Assembly: GCA_902515985.1 (NCBI GenBank) | Contig: CABXWY010000001.1 | Span: 101,477-165,476 of the forward strand | Direction of reading: 5' to 3' | DNA: 64,000 bases | Origin: an uncultured Pelagibacteraceae bacterium | GTDB taxonomy: Bacteria; Pseudomonadota; Alphaproteobacteria; Pelagibacterales; Pelagibacteraceae | Shown here: positions 18,476 to 29,027 of the stretch, in pieces | Position numbering within the stretch: the first letter of the stretch is position 1 | Layout: every line of letters starts with the position of its first letter | Made by a program: the position numbers and the translations under genes | Notes under the pieces: generated by a model | Told to the model about the DNA's origin: nothing | The model's database searches: none | The model's input: the letters and a program-made list of their open reading frames with translations, nothing else

Positions 18476-20177
18476 ATTTTTTGTCTTTTTGTCTAATAAT
18501 TTTAAAATTATATTCTTTCTGTTTTAACTCACTTATAAGTTTTGTAAAGTTTTTGAGATCTCCAATTATTAGATTAAATTGGAAATTTATACTTTGTTTA
18601 GTTTTTTCAATCATTTCTACACTAGAGATGTTAAGATTATTCTCTCCAATAAGAGAAGTAACTTCACCCAACTTACCGGGTTTATCTGGTAATGAAATCC
18701 ACAACTTAGTATTATATATTTTCTTTTTTGTTAGCTTGTGACTATCACGATATTCCCAGTATCTTCTAATTGCTGCTCTTGCTTTACCAGTTTTTGTAGA
18801 TGTCAACCAATGAAGAGAGGGAGAAACTTTTTTTGAAGTAATAATTTTAACTACATCACCATTAGCTAAAATAGATTGAAGTGGGCTTTCTCTTCCATTT
18901 ATTTCACAATTTACTGCTGTGTCACCAACTTGAGTATGAACAGCATATGCAAAGTCTATAGGTGTAGCATTTTTTGGTAGTTTAATAACTGAACCTTTTG
19001 GAGTAAAACAAAAAACATTTTCTTGGAACATTTGAAGCTTTGTAAATTCATAATAATCTTCTGGATTTTCGTTCCGGTCTATAATCTCTACTAAATCCGC
19101 TAACCAGTCATATTCCTTCCACGTTAACGAATTAAATTTTTCTGATGACTTATATTTCCAATGAGAAGCTATACCTCTTTGGGCAAATTCATGCATTTGC
19201 ATTGTTCTTAATTGAATTTCAATAGGCCGATTATTTGGTCCTATAATAGCTGTATGTAATGATTGATATTTGTTTATTTTAGGTGATGATATGTAATCTT
19301 TAAAGCGTCCCGGAATACAGTTCCACTTGCTGTGAAGTATTCCTAATGCCTTATAGCATGATGGGATATTATCTAAAATAATTCTAAATCCAATTATATC
19401 TGTAATTTGCTCCAAGGAAATTCTTTTTTGCTGTATCTTTCTCCATATCGAAAATGTCGTTTTTTCTCTTCCATAAATTTTTACTTCAACTCCATTAGAT
19501 TTCAGTAAATTTTTGAAATCTTCAGATATATTGTTAAAGTTGTTTAAATTATTTTCTTTTATCTGATCAAGTCGGTTTTTAATCATTTTTCTTGCGCTTG
19601 GATTTAAAACTTGAAACGATAAATCTTCTAATTCATCTCTAATTCTATTCATGCCCATTCTATCGGCTAAGGGTGCATAAATTTCCATTGTTTCTTTTGC
19701 TTTTCTAATTTGTTTGTCTTTATTTGTCACAAATTGAATAGTTCGCATGTTATGAAGTCTATCTGCTAATTTTACCAACAACACTCTAATATCTTTAGAT
19801 GTGGCTAAGATTAATTTTCTAAAATTTTCAGCTTTAGAGTCTGATGCTGCTTGATTTTCATAAGCAGAAATTTTAGTAACTCCATCAACTAAATCTGCAA
19901 CCTCTTTTCCAAATTCTTTTTCAATTGTTTTATATGTTGCATGAGTATCTTCAATTGTATCATGCAGTAATCCTGTCGCAATAGTTGCACTATCAAGTTT
20001 TAGTTCAGTTAGTATATTGGCTACAGCTACTGGATGAATAATATAAGGTGATCCTTCATCTCTTTTTTGTTTTTCATGAGCTTTAAGTGCAAAATTATAC
20101 GCTTTATCTAACGTATCAGGGTTTAAAAATTTATTATACGATTTTACTTTATTTATTAAATCATCAGAGTTGAGCAT
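18432..20177 (-). CDS. rsh: Rsh-type (p)ppGpp synthetase/hydrolase, compact form
   Basis: HD motif LLHDTIEDTHAT; synthetase YQSLHTAI, IEIQLRTMQMHEFAQRGIASHWKYK; TGS VFCFTPKGSVIKLPKNATPIDFAYAVH; C-terminal ACT. Confidence 0.95.
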   Translation of the reverse strand: MLNSDDLINKVKSYNKFLNPDTLDKAYNFALKAHEKQKRDEGSPYIIHPVAVANILTELKLDSATIATGLLHDTIEDTHATYKTIEKEFGKEVADLVDGVTKISAYENQAASDSKAENFRKLILATSKDIRVLLVKLADRLHNMRTIQFVTNKDKQIRKAKETMEIYAPLADRMGMNRIRDELEDLSFQVLNPSARKMIKNRLDQIKENNLNNFNNISEDFKNLLKSNGVEVKIYGREKTTFSIWRKIQQKRISLEQITDIIGFRIILDNIPSCYKALGILHSKWNCIPGRFKDYISSPKINKYQSLHTAIIGPNNRPIEIQLRTMQMHEFAQRGIASHWKYKSSEKFNSLTWKEYDWLADLVEIIDRNENPEDYYEFTKLQMFQENVFCFTPKGSVIKLPKNATPIDFAYAVHTQVGDTAVNCEINGRESPLQSILANGDVVKIITSKKVSPSLHWLTSTKTGKARAAIRRYWEYRDSHKLTKKKIYNTKLWISLPDKPGKLGEVTSLIGENNLNISSVEMIEKTKQSINFQFNLIIGDLKNFTKLISELKQKEYNFKIIRQKDKKYAFLQKIFSGFKKN

Positions 20178-20196
20178 ACTTACTTATACCATGAAA

Positions 20197-20706
20197 TTAA
20201 AAAAATTTAATAGTTCTTAAGGTATCACTTGGTAGATTACTTAGTAATTCCGCTACTTTTTTATTATTTAAAGGGTTACACCATTGCTTATCAATTTCAT
20301 ATAAAGGCAATAAAACAAAACTTCTATTTTCCAATCTTGGATGAGGTAAAATCAAGTCTATATCTTTAAAAACTTTATCTTTTTGGGAAAAATCAATAAT
20401 ATCTATATCGCAAACTCTTGGAGCATTTCTGTAAGATGGCACTCTACCTATGTCGCGTTCTATTTTTTTAATAATTTTAAAGAGTTTTCTAGGAGTTAGA
20501 TTGGTATTACATTTTATTACTACATTCAAAAAAAAAGGATTTTTCTTATTTGGCCAAGACAGAGTTTTGTAAAAACTTGAACAGCTTAAAATTTTAATAT
20601 TACTATTTAAGCTCAGTTTAAATTTAGCCTTTTCAATATTTAGTTTTTTATCACCTAAATTTGATCCTATGGCAAGAAATACTGGCTTAACTCGATTTTC
20701 TAACAT
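20197..20706 (-). CDS. folK: 2-amino-4-hydroxy-6-hydroxymethyldihydropteridine pyrophosphokinase (start MLENRVKP preferred; track ORF to 20760 overlaps smpB more)
   Basis: [19 protein letters not shown]...ERDIGR...[12 protein letters not shown]...[19 protein letters not shown]. Confidence 0.93.
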   Translation of the reverse strand: MLENRVKPVFLAIGSNLGDKKLNIEKAKFKLSLNSNIKILSCSSFYKTLSWPNKKNPFFLNVVIKCNTNLTPRKLFKIIKKIERDIGRVPSYRNAPRVCDIDIIDFSQKDKVFKDIDLILPHPRLENRSFVLLPLYEIDKQWCNPLNNKKVAELLSNLPSDTLRTIKFF

Positions 20707-21157
20707 ATCTAGCCTTATCTCTATTCCAGTCTCTAGTTTTTTTTGTTTGTCTTTTGTCATATTTTTTCTTGCCTTTTGCTACCGCTATTTCAATTTTAGC
20801 TTTACCCTTTTTTAGGTATAGCTTAGTTGGAATAAGAGTAAAACCTTCTCTATTAATCTTACCAATAAGTTTGTTAATTTCTTTTTTATTTAACAAAAGT
20901 TTTCTATCATCATAAGGATTATGGTCAGAAAAACTTGCTTGTTTATATGATGCAATATTAGAATTAATTAGAACTATCTCCCCATCTCGTTCAATAGCAT
21001 AAGCATCAGAAATATTAACTTTACCTGCTCTGATTGATTTAATCTCTGAACCTTTTAAAACAATACCTGCCTCATAAATATTTTCAAAAAAGAAATTAAA
21101 ACTAGCCTTTCTATTAAGAGAAATAATTTTTAAACCAGGATTGGTTTTTTGCTTCAT
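20687..21157 (-). CDS. smpB: SsrA-binding protein SmpB
   Basis: [58 protein letters not shown]. Confidence 0.97.
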   Translation of the reverse strand: MKQKTNPGLKIISLNRKASFNFFFENIYEAGIVLKGSEIKSIRAGKVNISDAYAIERDGEIVLINSNIASYKQASFSDHNPYDDRKLLLNKKEINKLIGKINREGFTLIPTKLYLKKGKAKIEIAVAKGKKKYDKRQTKKTRDWNRDKARYVRKSS

Positions 21158-22041
21158 TAAGCTATAAGTTTTGCTGATGCTAGAGTTTCTTTAACTTTAA
21201 GTTCAGTTTCTTTTTTTATTTTAACTAAAGGCAATCTTATTTCATCACCACATAGGCCTAAGAGTTTTGCAGCAAATTTTACTGGGGCAGGATTACTTTC
21301 AATGAATAAAGATTTATGTAAAGGTTGTAAAATTTGATCAATTCTTTCTGCTTCTTTAATTTCATTATCAGTTTTAGACTTTGAATATTTTTGAAAGTCA
21401 GAGCAAAGTTTGGGGGCAATATTAGCTGTAACTGAAATAATTCCAACTCCTCCTCTTTTATTAAATTCATAAGCAAATCCATCTTCGCCAGTTAATTGAA
21501 TAAATTCAGGTCCAAGTTTTTTTAAAGTATCAGATATCCTTTCAGGATCACCAGTTGCATCTTTGACTCCAACTATATTTTTTAATTCAAACAGTCTAGC
21601 CATCGTATCAACTGACATATCAATCACACATCTGCTAGGGATATTGTAAATTATAATTGGTAAATTTGTATTGTCATTGATAGCTTTATAGTGTTGATAC
21701 AAACCTTCTTGTGTAGGTTTGTTATAGTAAGGTGTAACCACTAGCGCTCCATCAGCTCCAACTTTTTCAGCATGTTTTGTTAACGATATAGCTTCAGAAG
21801 TTGAATTAGAACCTGTACCTGCTATGACTGGGATTTTTCCCTTACTTTCGCGAATACATAGCTCAATAACTTTTTCATGTTCATCATGACTTAATGTAGG
21901 TGACTCACCAGTTGTACCGGCGGGTACTAACCCATTAGTTCCATTATCAAGATGAAAATGAATAAGTTTTATATAAGCATCTATATCGAGTTTATTATCC
22001 TTAAATGGTGTAATTAGAGCAACATTTGAACCTTTGAACAT
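21157..22041 (-). CDS. dapA: 4-hydroxy-tetrahydrodipicolinate synthase
   Basis: [17 protein letters not shown]...[43 protein letters not shown]. Confidence 0.97.
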   Translation of the reverse strand: MFKGSNVALITPFKDNKLDIDAYIKLIHFHLDNGTNGLVPAGTTGESPTLSHDEHEKVIELCIRESKGKIPVIAGTGSNSTSEAISLTKHAEKVGADGALVVTPYYNKPTQEGLYQHYKAINDNTNLPIIIYNIPSRCVIDMSVDTMARLFELKNIVGVKDATGDPERISDTLKKLGPEFIQLTGEDGFAYEFNKRGGVGIISVTANIAPKLCSDFQKYSKSKTDNEIKEAERIDQILQPLHKSLFIESNPAPVKFAAKLLGLCGDEIRLPLVKIKKETELKVKETLASAKLIA

Positions 22042-22085
22042 AAATACTTATAGCATATATATCGTATAATTAGATACGAAAATTT

Positions 22086-24302
22086 ATGAAAAAATTTTAT
22101 TTTTTAATAATCATATTTTTCTCTTTTATCTCTTATAATGATGTCAGTCATTCAAATGAAGAGATTGTTCTACCGAAAAAAAAACCTACTTTAAATGTAG
22201 AGCTTGAACAAAAAAAATTATCAAAAAATATAATAAAACCAATCAAAAAACCCTCTCCAGAAATTGATACACTAAAAACAGAAGTAACATCAAAAGAAAA
22301 AACTATTGATATTATAGGTATTATTGTACCTAAAAATAAACCCAAAATAGTATCAAAAACAGTTAAGACTGCTGAAAATAAGTCAAAATATTTTTCTAAA
22401 AAAAAATTTAGACTGGCAAAAAAATCAATAGAGGCTTTTGAAAAAGGAAGATGGACAGAAGCATTATCACTTGCAAAGAAATCTAAAGATAAGAATATTA
22501 ATAGTTTTGTACAATGGAGACATCTCCTTACTAGAGGAAATAAAGCATCGTTTTACGATTACCAACAATTCATTTTAAACAATCCCAACTACCCAAGAAT
22601 TGGTAGAATTAAATATTTATCTGAACATAAGCTATCAACCGAAAGAATTTCCCCAGTTAAAATTGTAAATTTATTTGAAAATGAAAAACCACTGAGTGGT
22701 TATGGTGAAATGATATACGGTGAAAGCTTAATTGCTCAGGGTAATTACGAACTAGGAGTTAAATTTATTAAAAAAGGATGGATTACAGCCAAGTTAAGTA
22801 AAAGCGACTTAAGATTTTTCAGGAAAAAATATAAAAAATACCTTGATAAAAATGATTATATCAAAAGAGCAGATTATTTAGCATGGGAAAATAAATATTG
22901 GGACTTACAAAGAATGTTAAGATATTTACCAAAAAATGAGCAGCTTCTTTATACAGCAAGGCAATTGCTTATGAGTAAATCATATGGTGTAGACAAGGCT
23001 ATTTCAAAAGTTCCTGCAAAATATAAGAATGATGCAGGATTAAACTATGACCGTTTAAAGTGGAGAAGAAAAAGAGGTCGAGTGGACTCATCCTTAGAAA
23101 TTCTACTAAAAATAAAAAACAATAAAGATTATTTAGTAAGACCTGACAAATGGTGGAAAGAAAGAGAGATTATATCCAGATCTTTAATATACAAGAAAAA
23201 ATATGAGCTAGCTTATAAAATATCAAGTAATCATGCTCTTACAGAAGGACCTGAGTTTGCATCTGCAGAATGGATGAGTGGATGGATAGCGTTGAGTTTT
23301 TTAAATGATCCTATTTTAGCAATTGATCATTTTAACAAATTTTATTCAAATGTTGGTTATCCTATAAGCCTAGCTAGAGGGGCATTTTGGCTTGGTCGTT
23401 CCTATGAAAAAATTGGTGATAAAAGCTCTAGCGATAAATGGTACAAAGATGCTGCTAAATTCCCAACAACGTATTATGGTCAACTTGCTTTTATGAAAGT
23501 TTACCCTGACAAAAAATATGAACTTAAATTAGAAGAAAATATTGATAAAGATTATAAAAAAAAGTTTTTTGAAAAAGATATTGTTAAAATAGTTTATCTA
23601 CTAGATGAACTTAATAAATCAAAATATACAAAATTCATCTTAAGACATCTTGCAAATGATAATATTATTAAAGGTAGTGAAACATTTGCAGCAGAACTAG
23701 CTACAGATATATCAAGATATGATTTTGCGATTCAAGTTGCAAAAATTGCTTCTTACGAAAAAAGGTTTATAAATAATTACAATTATCCTGTTATTGGAAC
23801 CCCTAAAATAATTAATGGAAGAAAAATACCAAATAGTGCTCTTATACTATCAATAATTAGACAGGAAAGTGAGTTTGACATATCTGCTAATAGTTCAGCT
23901 GGTGCAAGAGGATTAATGCAATTAATGACTTACACTGCAAAAGTAGTCGCCAAACAAGCTAAACTTCCATATTCAAAATCTAGATTAACTTCTGATCCTG
24001 AATATAATATTAATTTAGGTTCCCATTATATTGCTGGTTTAATTCTTGAATACGATGGCGCATATCCTTTTGCAATTGCTGCATATAACGCTGGACCCAA
24101 AAGGGTTAGATATTGGAAAAAAATTAATAAAAACCCGCAAAAAAAAGAAATTGATTATGTTGATTGGATTGAATTGATTAAATTTAAAGAAACAAGAAAT
24201 TATGTTCAGAGAGTTTTAGAAAATTATAATGTTTATAATTATATAGTTCAAAAAAAACCTGTTGAAATTATTGATTTTTTTAAAAATAAACCACTATATT
24301 AG
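22086..24302 (+). CDS. slt: Soluble lytic murein transglycosylase (SLT)
   Basis: N-terminal signal peptide; ALILSIIRQESEFDISANSSAGARGLMQLMTYTAK...AIAAYNAGPKRVRYW. Confidence 0.95.
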   Translation: MKKFYFLIIIFFSFISYNDVSHSNEEIVLPKKKPTLNVELEQKKLSKNIIKPIKKPSPEIDTLKTEVTSKEKTIDIIGIIVPKNKPKIVSKTVKTAENKSKYFSKKKFRLAKKSIEAFEKGRWTEALSLAKKSKDKNINSFVQWRHLLTRGNKASFYDYQQFILNNPNYPRIGRIKYLSEHKLSTERISPVKIVNLFENEKPLSGYGEMIYGESLIAQGNYELGVKFIKKGWITAKLSKSDLRFFRKKYKKYLDKNDYIKRADYLAWENKYWDLQRMLRYLPKNEQLLYTARQLLMSKSYGVDKAISKVPAKYKNDAGLNYDRLKWRRKRGRVDSSLEILLKIKNNKDYLVRPDKWWKEREIISRSLIYKKKYELAYKISSNHALTEGPEFASAEWMSGWIALSFLNDPILAIDHFNKFYSNVGYPISLARGAFWLGRSYEKIGDKSSSDKWYKDAAKFPTTYYGQLAFMKVYPDKKYELKLEENIDKDYKKKFFEKDIVKIVYLLDELNKSKYTKFILRHLANDNIIKGSETFAAELATDISRYDFAIQVAKIASYEKRFINNYNYPVIGTPKIINGRKIPNSALILSIIRQESEFDISANSSAGARGLMQLMTYTAKVVAKQAKLPYSKSRLTSDPEYNINLGSHYIAGLILEYDGAYPFAIAAYNAGPKRVRYWKKINKNPQKKEIDYVDWIELIKFKETRNYVQRVLENYNVYNYIVQKKPVEIIDFFKNKPLY

Positions 24303-24317
24303 ATAAGTGCTATCTTA

Positions 24318-24411
24318 TGGCGGTGAGGGAGGGATTCGAACCCTCGGTACGTCATTATAACGTACGGAAGTTTAGCAAACTCCTGGTTTAAACCAGCTCA
24401 CCCACCTCACC
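24318..24411 (-). tRNA. tRNA-Ser(GCU), CCA encoded
   Basis: Reverse complement GGTGAGGTGGGTGAGCTGGTTTAAACCAGGAGTTTGCTAAACTTCCGTACGTTATAATGACGTACCGAGGGTTCGAATCCCTCCCTCACCGCCA; anticodon loop TTGCTAA; long variable arm; GGTTCGAATCC T-arm. Confidence 0.97.
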
Positions 24412-24440
24412 ATTTTGTTGTAAGTGTGTAACTTGAAATC

Positions 24441-24454
24441 ATTGAATATTCAAT
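24441..24454. promoter_or_regulatory. Perfect 14-bp palindrome ATTGAATATTCAAT upstream of sarcosine oxidase operon (candidate operator)
   Basis: ATTGAAT/ATTCAAT exact inverted repeat ending 26 bp before the soxB ATG. Confidence 0.35.
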
Positions 24455-24480
24455 ATTTATAAAGTATTTTTGATTAAATT

Positions 24481-25734
24481 ATGAAAAATAAATACTCTAT
24501 ATTCTCATTAATTAAAAATGCTCTAAGTGGACATGAAAATTGGCAAAGAGCTTGGAGAGACCCAGAACCTAAAAAAGAATATGATACAATAATTGTTGGT
24601 GGTGGAGGTCATGGTTTAGCCACAGCCTACTATTTAGCAAAAAAACATAACATGACAAATATTGCAGTTGTTGAAAAAGGTTGGATTGGAGGTGGTAATA
24701 CTGGAAGAAATACAACAATAATAAGATCTAATTACTTATGGGATGCGAGTGCAGCCCTCTATGATCACGCATTAAAAATTTGGGAGGGTTTATCACAAGA
24801 ACTAAACTACAATGTAATGTTCAGTCAAAGAGGTGTTATGAATCTGGCTCATAATCTTCAAGATGTTAGAGATTTAAAAAGAAGAACTCACGCAAATAGA
24901 CTTAATGGAATTGACGCTGTGTGGCTTAATAATGAAGAAGTAAAAAAATTTTGTCCAATTATAAATACGTCATCAAATATTAGATATCCAGTTTTAGGTG
25001 GTACACTTCAAAAAAGGGCTGGTACAGCAAGACATGATGCTGTTGCTTGGGGTTACGCTAGAGGTGCCGATGCTATGGGTGTAGACATAATACAAAATTG
25101 CGAAGTTAAAGGCATTAAAAGAAATGGTGATAAAGTTGAAGGTATTGAAACTACAAAAGGATTTATCAAATCAAAAAAAATTGGAGTAGTCGCTGCTGGT
25201 CATTCAAGTGTTTTAGCAAATATGGCTGGCATACGATTACCACTAGAAAGTAAACCTTTGCAAGCTTTAGTTTCAGAGCCTGTGAAACCAATTATTGATA
25301 CTGTTGTAATGTCTAATGCTGTGCATGCATATGTAAGTCAATCTGATAAAGGTGAACTTGTAATTGGTGCGGGTACAGATGACTATGTTTCTTATACACA
25401 AAAAGGAAGTCATAACATTGCTGAAGGAACACTAAAAGCTATATTGGAACTTTATCCAATCTTTAGCAGAATGAAAATGCTAAGACAATGGGGTGGAATT
25501 GTAGACATATGTCCTGATGCAAGTCCAATATTAAGTAAAACTCAAATTAAAGGATTATATTTTAATTGTGGTTGGGGTACTGGAGGATTTAAAGCAACTC
25601 CTGGGTCTGGAGATTTATTTGCCCATACTATAGCAAATGACGAACCACATAAACTGAATGCAGCGTTTAATTTAAATAGATTTGTGAGTGGTGATCTAGT
25701 TGATGAACATGGTGCTGCAGCAGTTGCTCACTAA
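24481..25734 (+). CDS. soxB: Sarcosine oxidase beta subunit
   Basis: [78 protein letters not shown]. Confidence 0.97.
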   Translation: MKNKYSIFSLIKNALSGHENWQRAWRDPEPKKEYDTIIVGGGGHGLATAYYLAKKHNMTNIAVVEKGWIGGGNTGRNTTIIRSNYLWDASAALYDHALKIWEGLSQELNYNVMFSQRGVMNLAHNLQDVRDLKRRTHANRLNGIDAVWLNNEEVKKFCPIINTSSNIRYPVLGGTLQKRAGTARHDAVAWGYARGADAMGVDIIQNCEVKGIKRNGDKVEGIETTKGFIKSKKIGVVAAGHSSVLANMAGIRLPLESKPLQALVSEPVKPIIDTVVMSNAVHAYVSQSDKGELVIGAGTDDYVSYTQKGSHNIAEGTLKAILELYPIFSRMKMLRQWGGIVDICPDASPILSKTQIKGLYFNCGWGTGGFKATPGSGDLFAHTIANDEPHKLNAAFNLNRFVSGDLVDEHGAAAVAH

Positions 25735-25737
25735 AAA

Positions 25738-26013
25738 ATGTTTATAATTAATTGTCCTTATTGTGGTAAAAGAGATCAAGTAGAGTTTTCCTGTGGTGGT
25801 GAAGCTCATATAGAAAGACCTAAACAACCAACAGAATTAAGTGACGACCAGTGGGCTGAATATTTGTTTATGAGAAAAAACATTAAAGGTGTTCAATTCG
25901 AAAGATGGAACCATACACATGGATGTAGAAAATGGTTTAATATGGTCAGAGATACCTCCAACGATAAAATTCACGCTACTTATAAAATGGGAGAAAAACC
26001 ACCCATAAAATAA
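25738..26013 (+). CDS. soxD: Sarcosine oxidase delta subunit
   Basis: INCPYCGKRDQVEFSCGGEAHIERP...RWNHTHGCRKWFNMVRDT. Confidence 0.97.
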   Translation: MFIINCPYCGKRDQVEFSCGGEAHIERPKQPTELSDDQWAEYLFMRKNIKGVQFERWNHTHGCRKWFNMVRDTSNDKIHATYKMGEKPPIK

Positions 26014-26015
26014 TT

Positions 26016-29000
26016 ATGTCAAACGAACTTCGAATAAATAAGAATAATTTTATTGATCAAACCGTAAGAATATCATTTAAATTTAATGGGAAAAAACTAT
26101 TTGGTTTTAAGGGAGATACACTAGCATCTGCTTTATTAGCAAACGATATTCACTTAGTAGGAAGAAGTTTTAAATATCATCGACCAAGAGGTATTATGAC
26201 ATGTGGGTCTGAAGAACCTAATGCTATTGTTCAAATAGGTAGTGATCCTGCTTCAACAGAGCCAAATGTAAGAGCAACAGAAATTGAATTATATGAAGGG
26301 TTAGAAGCATTTAGTCAAAATTGTTGGCCAAGTGTAAATTTTGATGTTGGTGGAATAAACAATTTATTATCCCCTATTCTACCTGCTGGTTTTTATTATA
26401 AAACTTTTATGTGGCCAGCCAGCTTTTGGGAGAAATATGAGTTTTTTATAAGATATTCTGCTGGTCTAGGAAAATCACCAACAAAAGCTGACGATGATTT
26501 ATATGATCACCAATATGCTCATTGTGATGTCCTGGTCATTGGTGGAGGAATTTCAGGAGTTATATCAGCAAAATTAGCTGTAGAAAAAGGATTAGATACA
26601 ATATTAATTGATGATAAAAATTTTCTTGGTGGATCGACTATATATCAAGATGAGGAAAGTTCCAAAATAAATAATGCAAATTCAAACCAATGGTTGGCTA
26701 GAGAAATAGAAAGTTTAAAGAACTATAAAAATTTAGTAATAAAAAGCAGAACCAGCCTAGCAGCATTTCATGGATATAACTATTTACTAGCTAGAGAAGC
26801 TTTAACAGATCATCTAAGTGTACATGAAAGAAAAAATAAAATTAGGCAAAGATTATGGAAAATAAGAGCTCAAAAGGTAATTATAGCAAGTGGCTCTATT
26901 GAAAGACCATTAATATTTAATAATAACGATAGACCTGGGATAATTTTATCATCGTCAATTAAAAAATATATTGATTATTTCGGAGTAAAAACTGGAAAAA
27001 ATATTTCATTATTTACAAATAATGATAGTGCATATGAGACAGCAATATCATTAAGTAAGAGCGGAGTTAATGTTAATGTAATAATAGATATTAGAGAAAA
27101 TTCAGACTCAAATATAGTTAAGGAAGCTCAAAAGTTAGGTATTAAAATTTTATGGGGACATACAATTGTTGAGACTAATGGCTATAAACGAATTAAATCA
27201 TTCGAAGCAATGAAACTATCATCCAATGGAGGAAATGTTGTTGGCAACAAAATTAAATTTAATTCTGATTGTATAGGAATTTCTGGTGGATGGACACCTA
27301 TGGTACATCTGTATACGCAGTCAGGTGGAAAATTACAATTTAAAAGTAATGATAATATATTCATACCAGATGAGACTAAAACTCCATCAGAACAAATTAG
27401 TGTTGGGTCATGTAATGGGGATTTCGAACTAGATGATGTTGTTAATAATACTATTTATAATGTAAAAAAATTTATTAGTTTAGATAAATCAAGCTATGAC
27501 AAAATTAATGTTACCTGCTCAAAAGAATCCTCAAAAAAAAATATCTGGTTATTGCCATCGGATAAACCTCTATACAAAACTAAACCCTTCTTAGATTTTC
27601 AAAATGATTCAACTGCTAAAGATGTTAAATTGGCTCTTAGAGAAGGTTTCAAATCTATTGAACATGTCAAAAGATATACGACCACTGGAATGGGTACAGA
27701 TCAAGGTAAGCTTTCAAATATGCATGCTTTAGGTATTATTGCTGATACCACAGGGACGAATATGGGAGAATTAGGAACAACAACATTTAGACCTCCTTAC
27801 ACACCTCTTACATTTGGGACAATTGTTGGTAGGAATGTAGGTAAGTTTTTTGATCATACAAGAAAAACTGCAATTCATAATTGGCACGTGGATAATAAAG
27901 CTGAATTCGAAAATGTTGGACAATGGAAAAGACCTTGGTATTTCCCCAAAAATGGAGAAACAATGCATGAAGCAGTCCAAAGAGAAAGTAAAGCTGCAAG
28001 AGAAAGTGCTGGTATTTTAGATGCATCAACATTAGGAAAAATAGATATCCAGGGATCAGATGCCTCAGAGTTTCTTAACAGAGTATACACAAACGCTTGG
28101 TCAAAACTAGCTATTGGAAAATGTAGATATGGGTTAATGCTAAATGAGGACGGCATGGTATATGATGATGGTGTTACTACAAGATTAGCTGAAAATCATT
28201 ATATAATGACAACGACAACTGGAGGGGCAGCTAATGTTCTTTCTAAACTTGAGGATTATCTTCAAACAGAGTGGCCTGAGTTGGATGTTTATTTAACAAC
28301 TGTAACAGATCAGTATTCAACAATTAGTATTTGTGGACCAAACTCAAAAAATATTATTAAAAAAATTATACCAGATTTAAATTTATCAGATGAAAATTTT
28401 CCACATATGTCATTTAAAAATTCAAAAATAGATGGAGTAAATTGTAGAATAATGAGAATAAGTTTTACTGGAGAACATAGTTATGAGATAAATATTCAAT
28501 CAAACTATGCAAATGATGTTTGGAAAGCGTGTATGGATGCAGGGAAAGAATTTAATATTACTCCTTACGGTACAGAAACAATGCACCTTTTAAGAGCTGA
28601 AAAAGGTTTTATAATCACAGGCCAAGATACAGATGGAACACTAACACCTTCGGATTTACAGATGGATTGGATAATTAGTAAAAAAAAATATGACTTTATT
28701 GGAAAAAGGTCTCTTTACAGAAGTGACACTATCAGAGAGGATAGAAAACAATTGGTAGGTCTTTTAACTGATGATCCTAAAGAAGTCCTAGAAGAAGGAG
28801 CACAACTTGTTGAAGATATAAATAAAAAGCCAGTAGAAATGCTTGGGCATGTTACATCTAGTTACTACAGTCCAAATCTTAACAAATCTATTGCACTTGC
28901 TATAGTTAAAAGTGGAAAAAAGATGAAAGGTAAAAAACTTATAGTACCTATGGAAGAAAAAAATATAAATGTAACAATAACTGACACCGTATTTTATGAC

Positions 29001-29027
29001 AAGGAAAACAAGAGATTAAATGCTTAA
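26016..29027 (+). CDS. soxA: Sarcosine oxidase alpha subunit
   Basis: FKGDTLASALLANDIHLVGRSFKYHRPRGIMTCGSEEPNAIV; two-domain dehydrogenase plus GCV_T/aminomethyltransferase-like C-terminus. Confidence 0.97.
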   Translation: MSNELRINKNNFIDQTVRISFKFNGKKLFGFKGDTLASALLANDIHLVGRSFKYHRPRGIMTCGSEEPNAIVQIGSDPASTEPNVRATEIELYEGLEAFSQNCWPSVNFDVGGINNLLSPILPAGFYYKTFMWPASFWEKYEFFIRYSAGLGKSPTKADDDLYDHQYAHCDVLVIGGGISGVISAKLAVEKGLDTILIDDKNFLGGSTIYQDEESSKINNANSNQWLAREIESLKNYKNLVIKSRTSLAAFHGYNYLLAREALTDHLSVHERKNKIRQRLWKIRAQKVIIASGSIERPLIFNNNDRPGIILSSSIKKYIDYFGVKTGKNISLFTNNDSAYETAISLSKSGVNVNVIIDIRENSDSNIVKEAQKLGIKILWGHTIVETNGYKRIKSFEAMKLSSNGGNVVGNKIKFNSDCIGISGGWTPMVHLYTQSGGKLQFKSNDNIFIPDETKTPSEQISVGSCNGDFELDDVVNNTIYNVKKFISLDKSSYDKINVTCSKESSKKNIWLLPSDKPLYKTKPFLDFQNDSTAKDVKLALREGFKSIEHVKRYTTTGMGTDQGKLSNMHALGIIADTTGTNMGELGTTTFRPPYTPLTFGTIVGRNVGKFFDHTRKTAIHNWHVDNKAEFENVGQWKRPWYFPKNGETMHEAVQRESKAARESAGILDASTLGKIDIQGSDASEFLNRVYTNAWSKLAIGKCRYGLMLNEDGMVYDDGVTTRLAENHYIMTTTTGGAANVLSKLEDYLQTEWPELDVYLTTVTDQYSTISICGPNSKNIIKKIIPDLNLSDENFPHMSFKNSKIDGVNCRIMRISFTGEHSYEINIQSNYANDVWKACMDAGKEFNITPYGTETMHLLRAEKGFIITGQDTDGTLTPSDLQMDWIISKKKYDFIGKRSLYRSDTIREDRKQLVGLLTDDPKEVLEEGAQLVEDINKKPVEMLGHVTSSYYSPNLNKSIALAIVKSGKKMKGKKLIVPMEEKNINVTITDTVFYDKENKRLNA

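Noticed and set aside
20707-20760. Extended N-terminus of FolK ([18 protein letters not shown])
   Set aside because: It is out-of-frame translation of the end of smpB; the FolK core begins right after MLENRVKP.
24301-24317. Small inverted repeat AGATA-AGTGC-TATCT after slt as a terminator
   Set aside because: 5-bp AT stem without a U-tract; too weak to call.
27182-28156. Several antisense ORFs (60-93 aa) inside soxA
   Set aside because: Lie wholly antisense to a strongly conserved gene, have no recognisable motif, and look like shadow ORFs.
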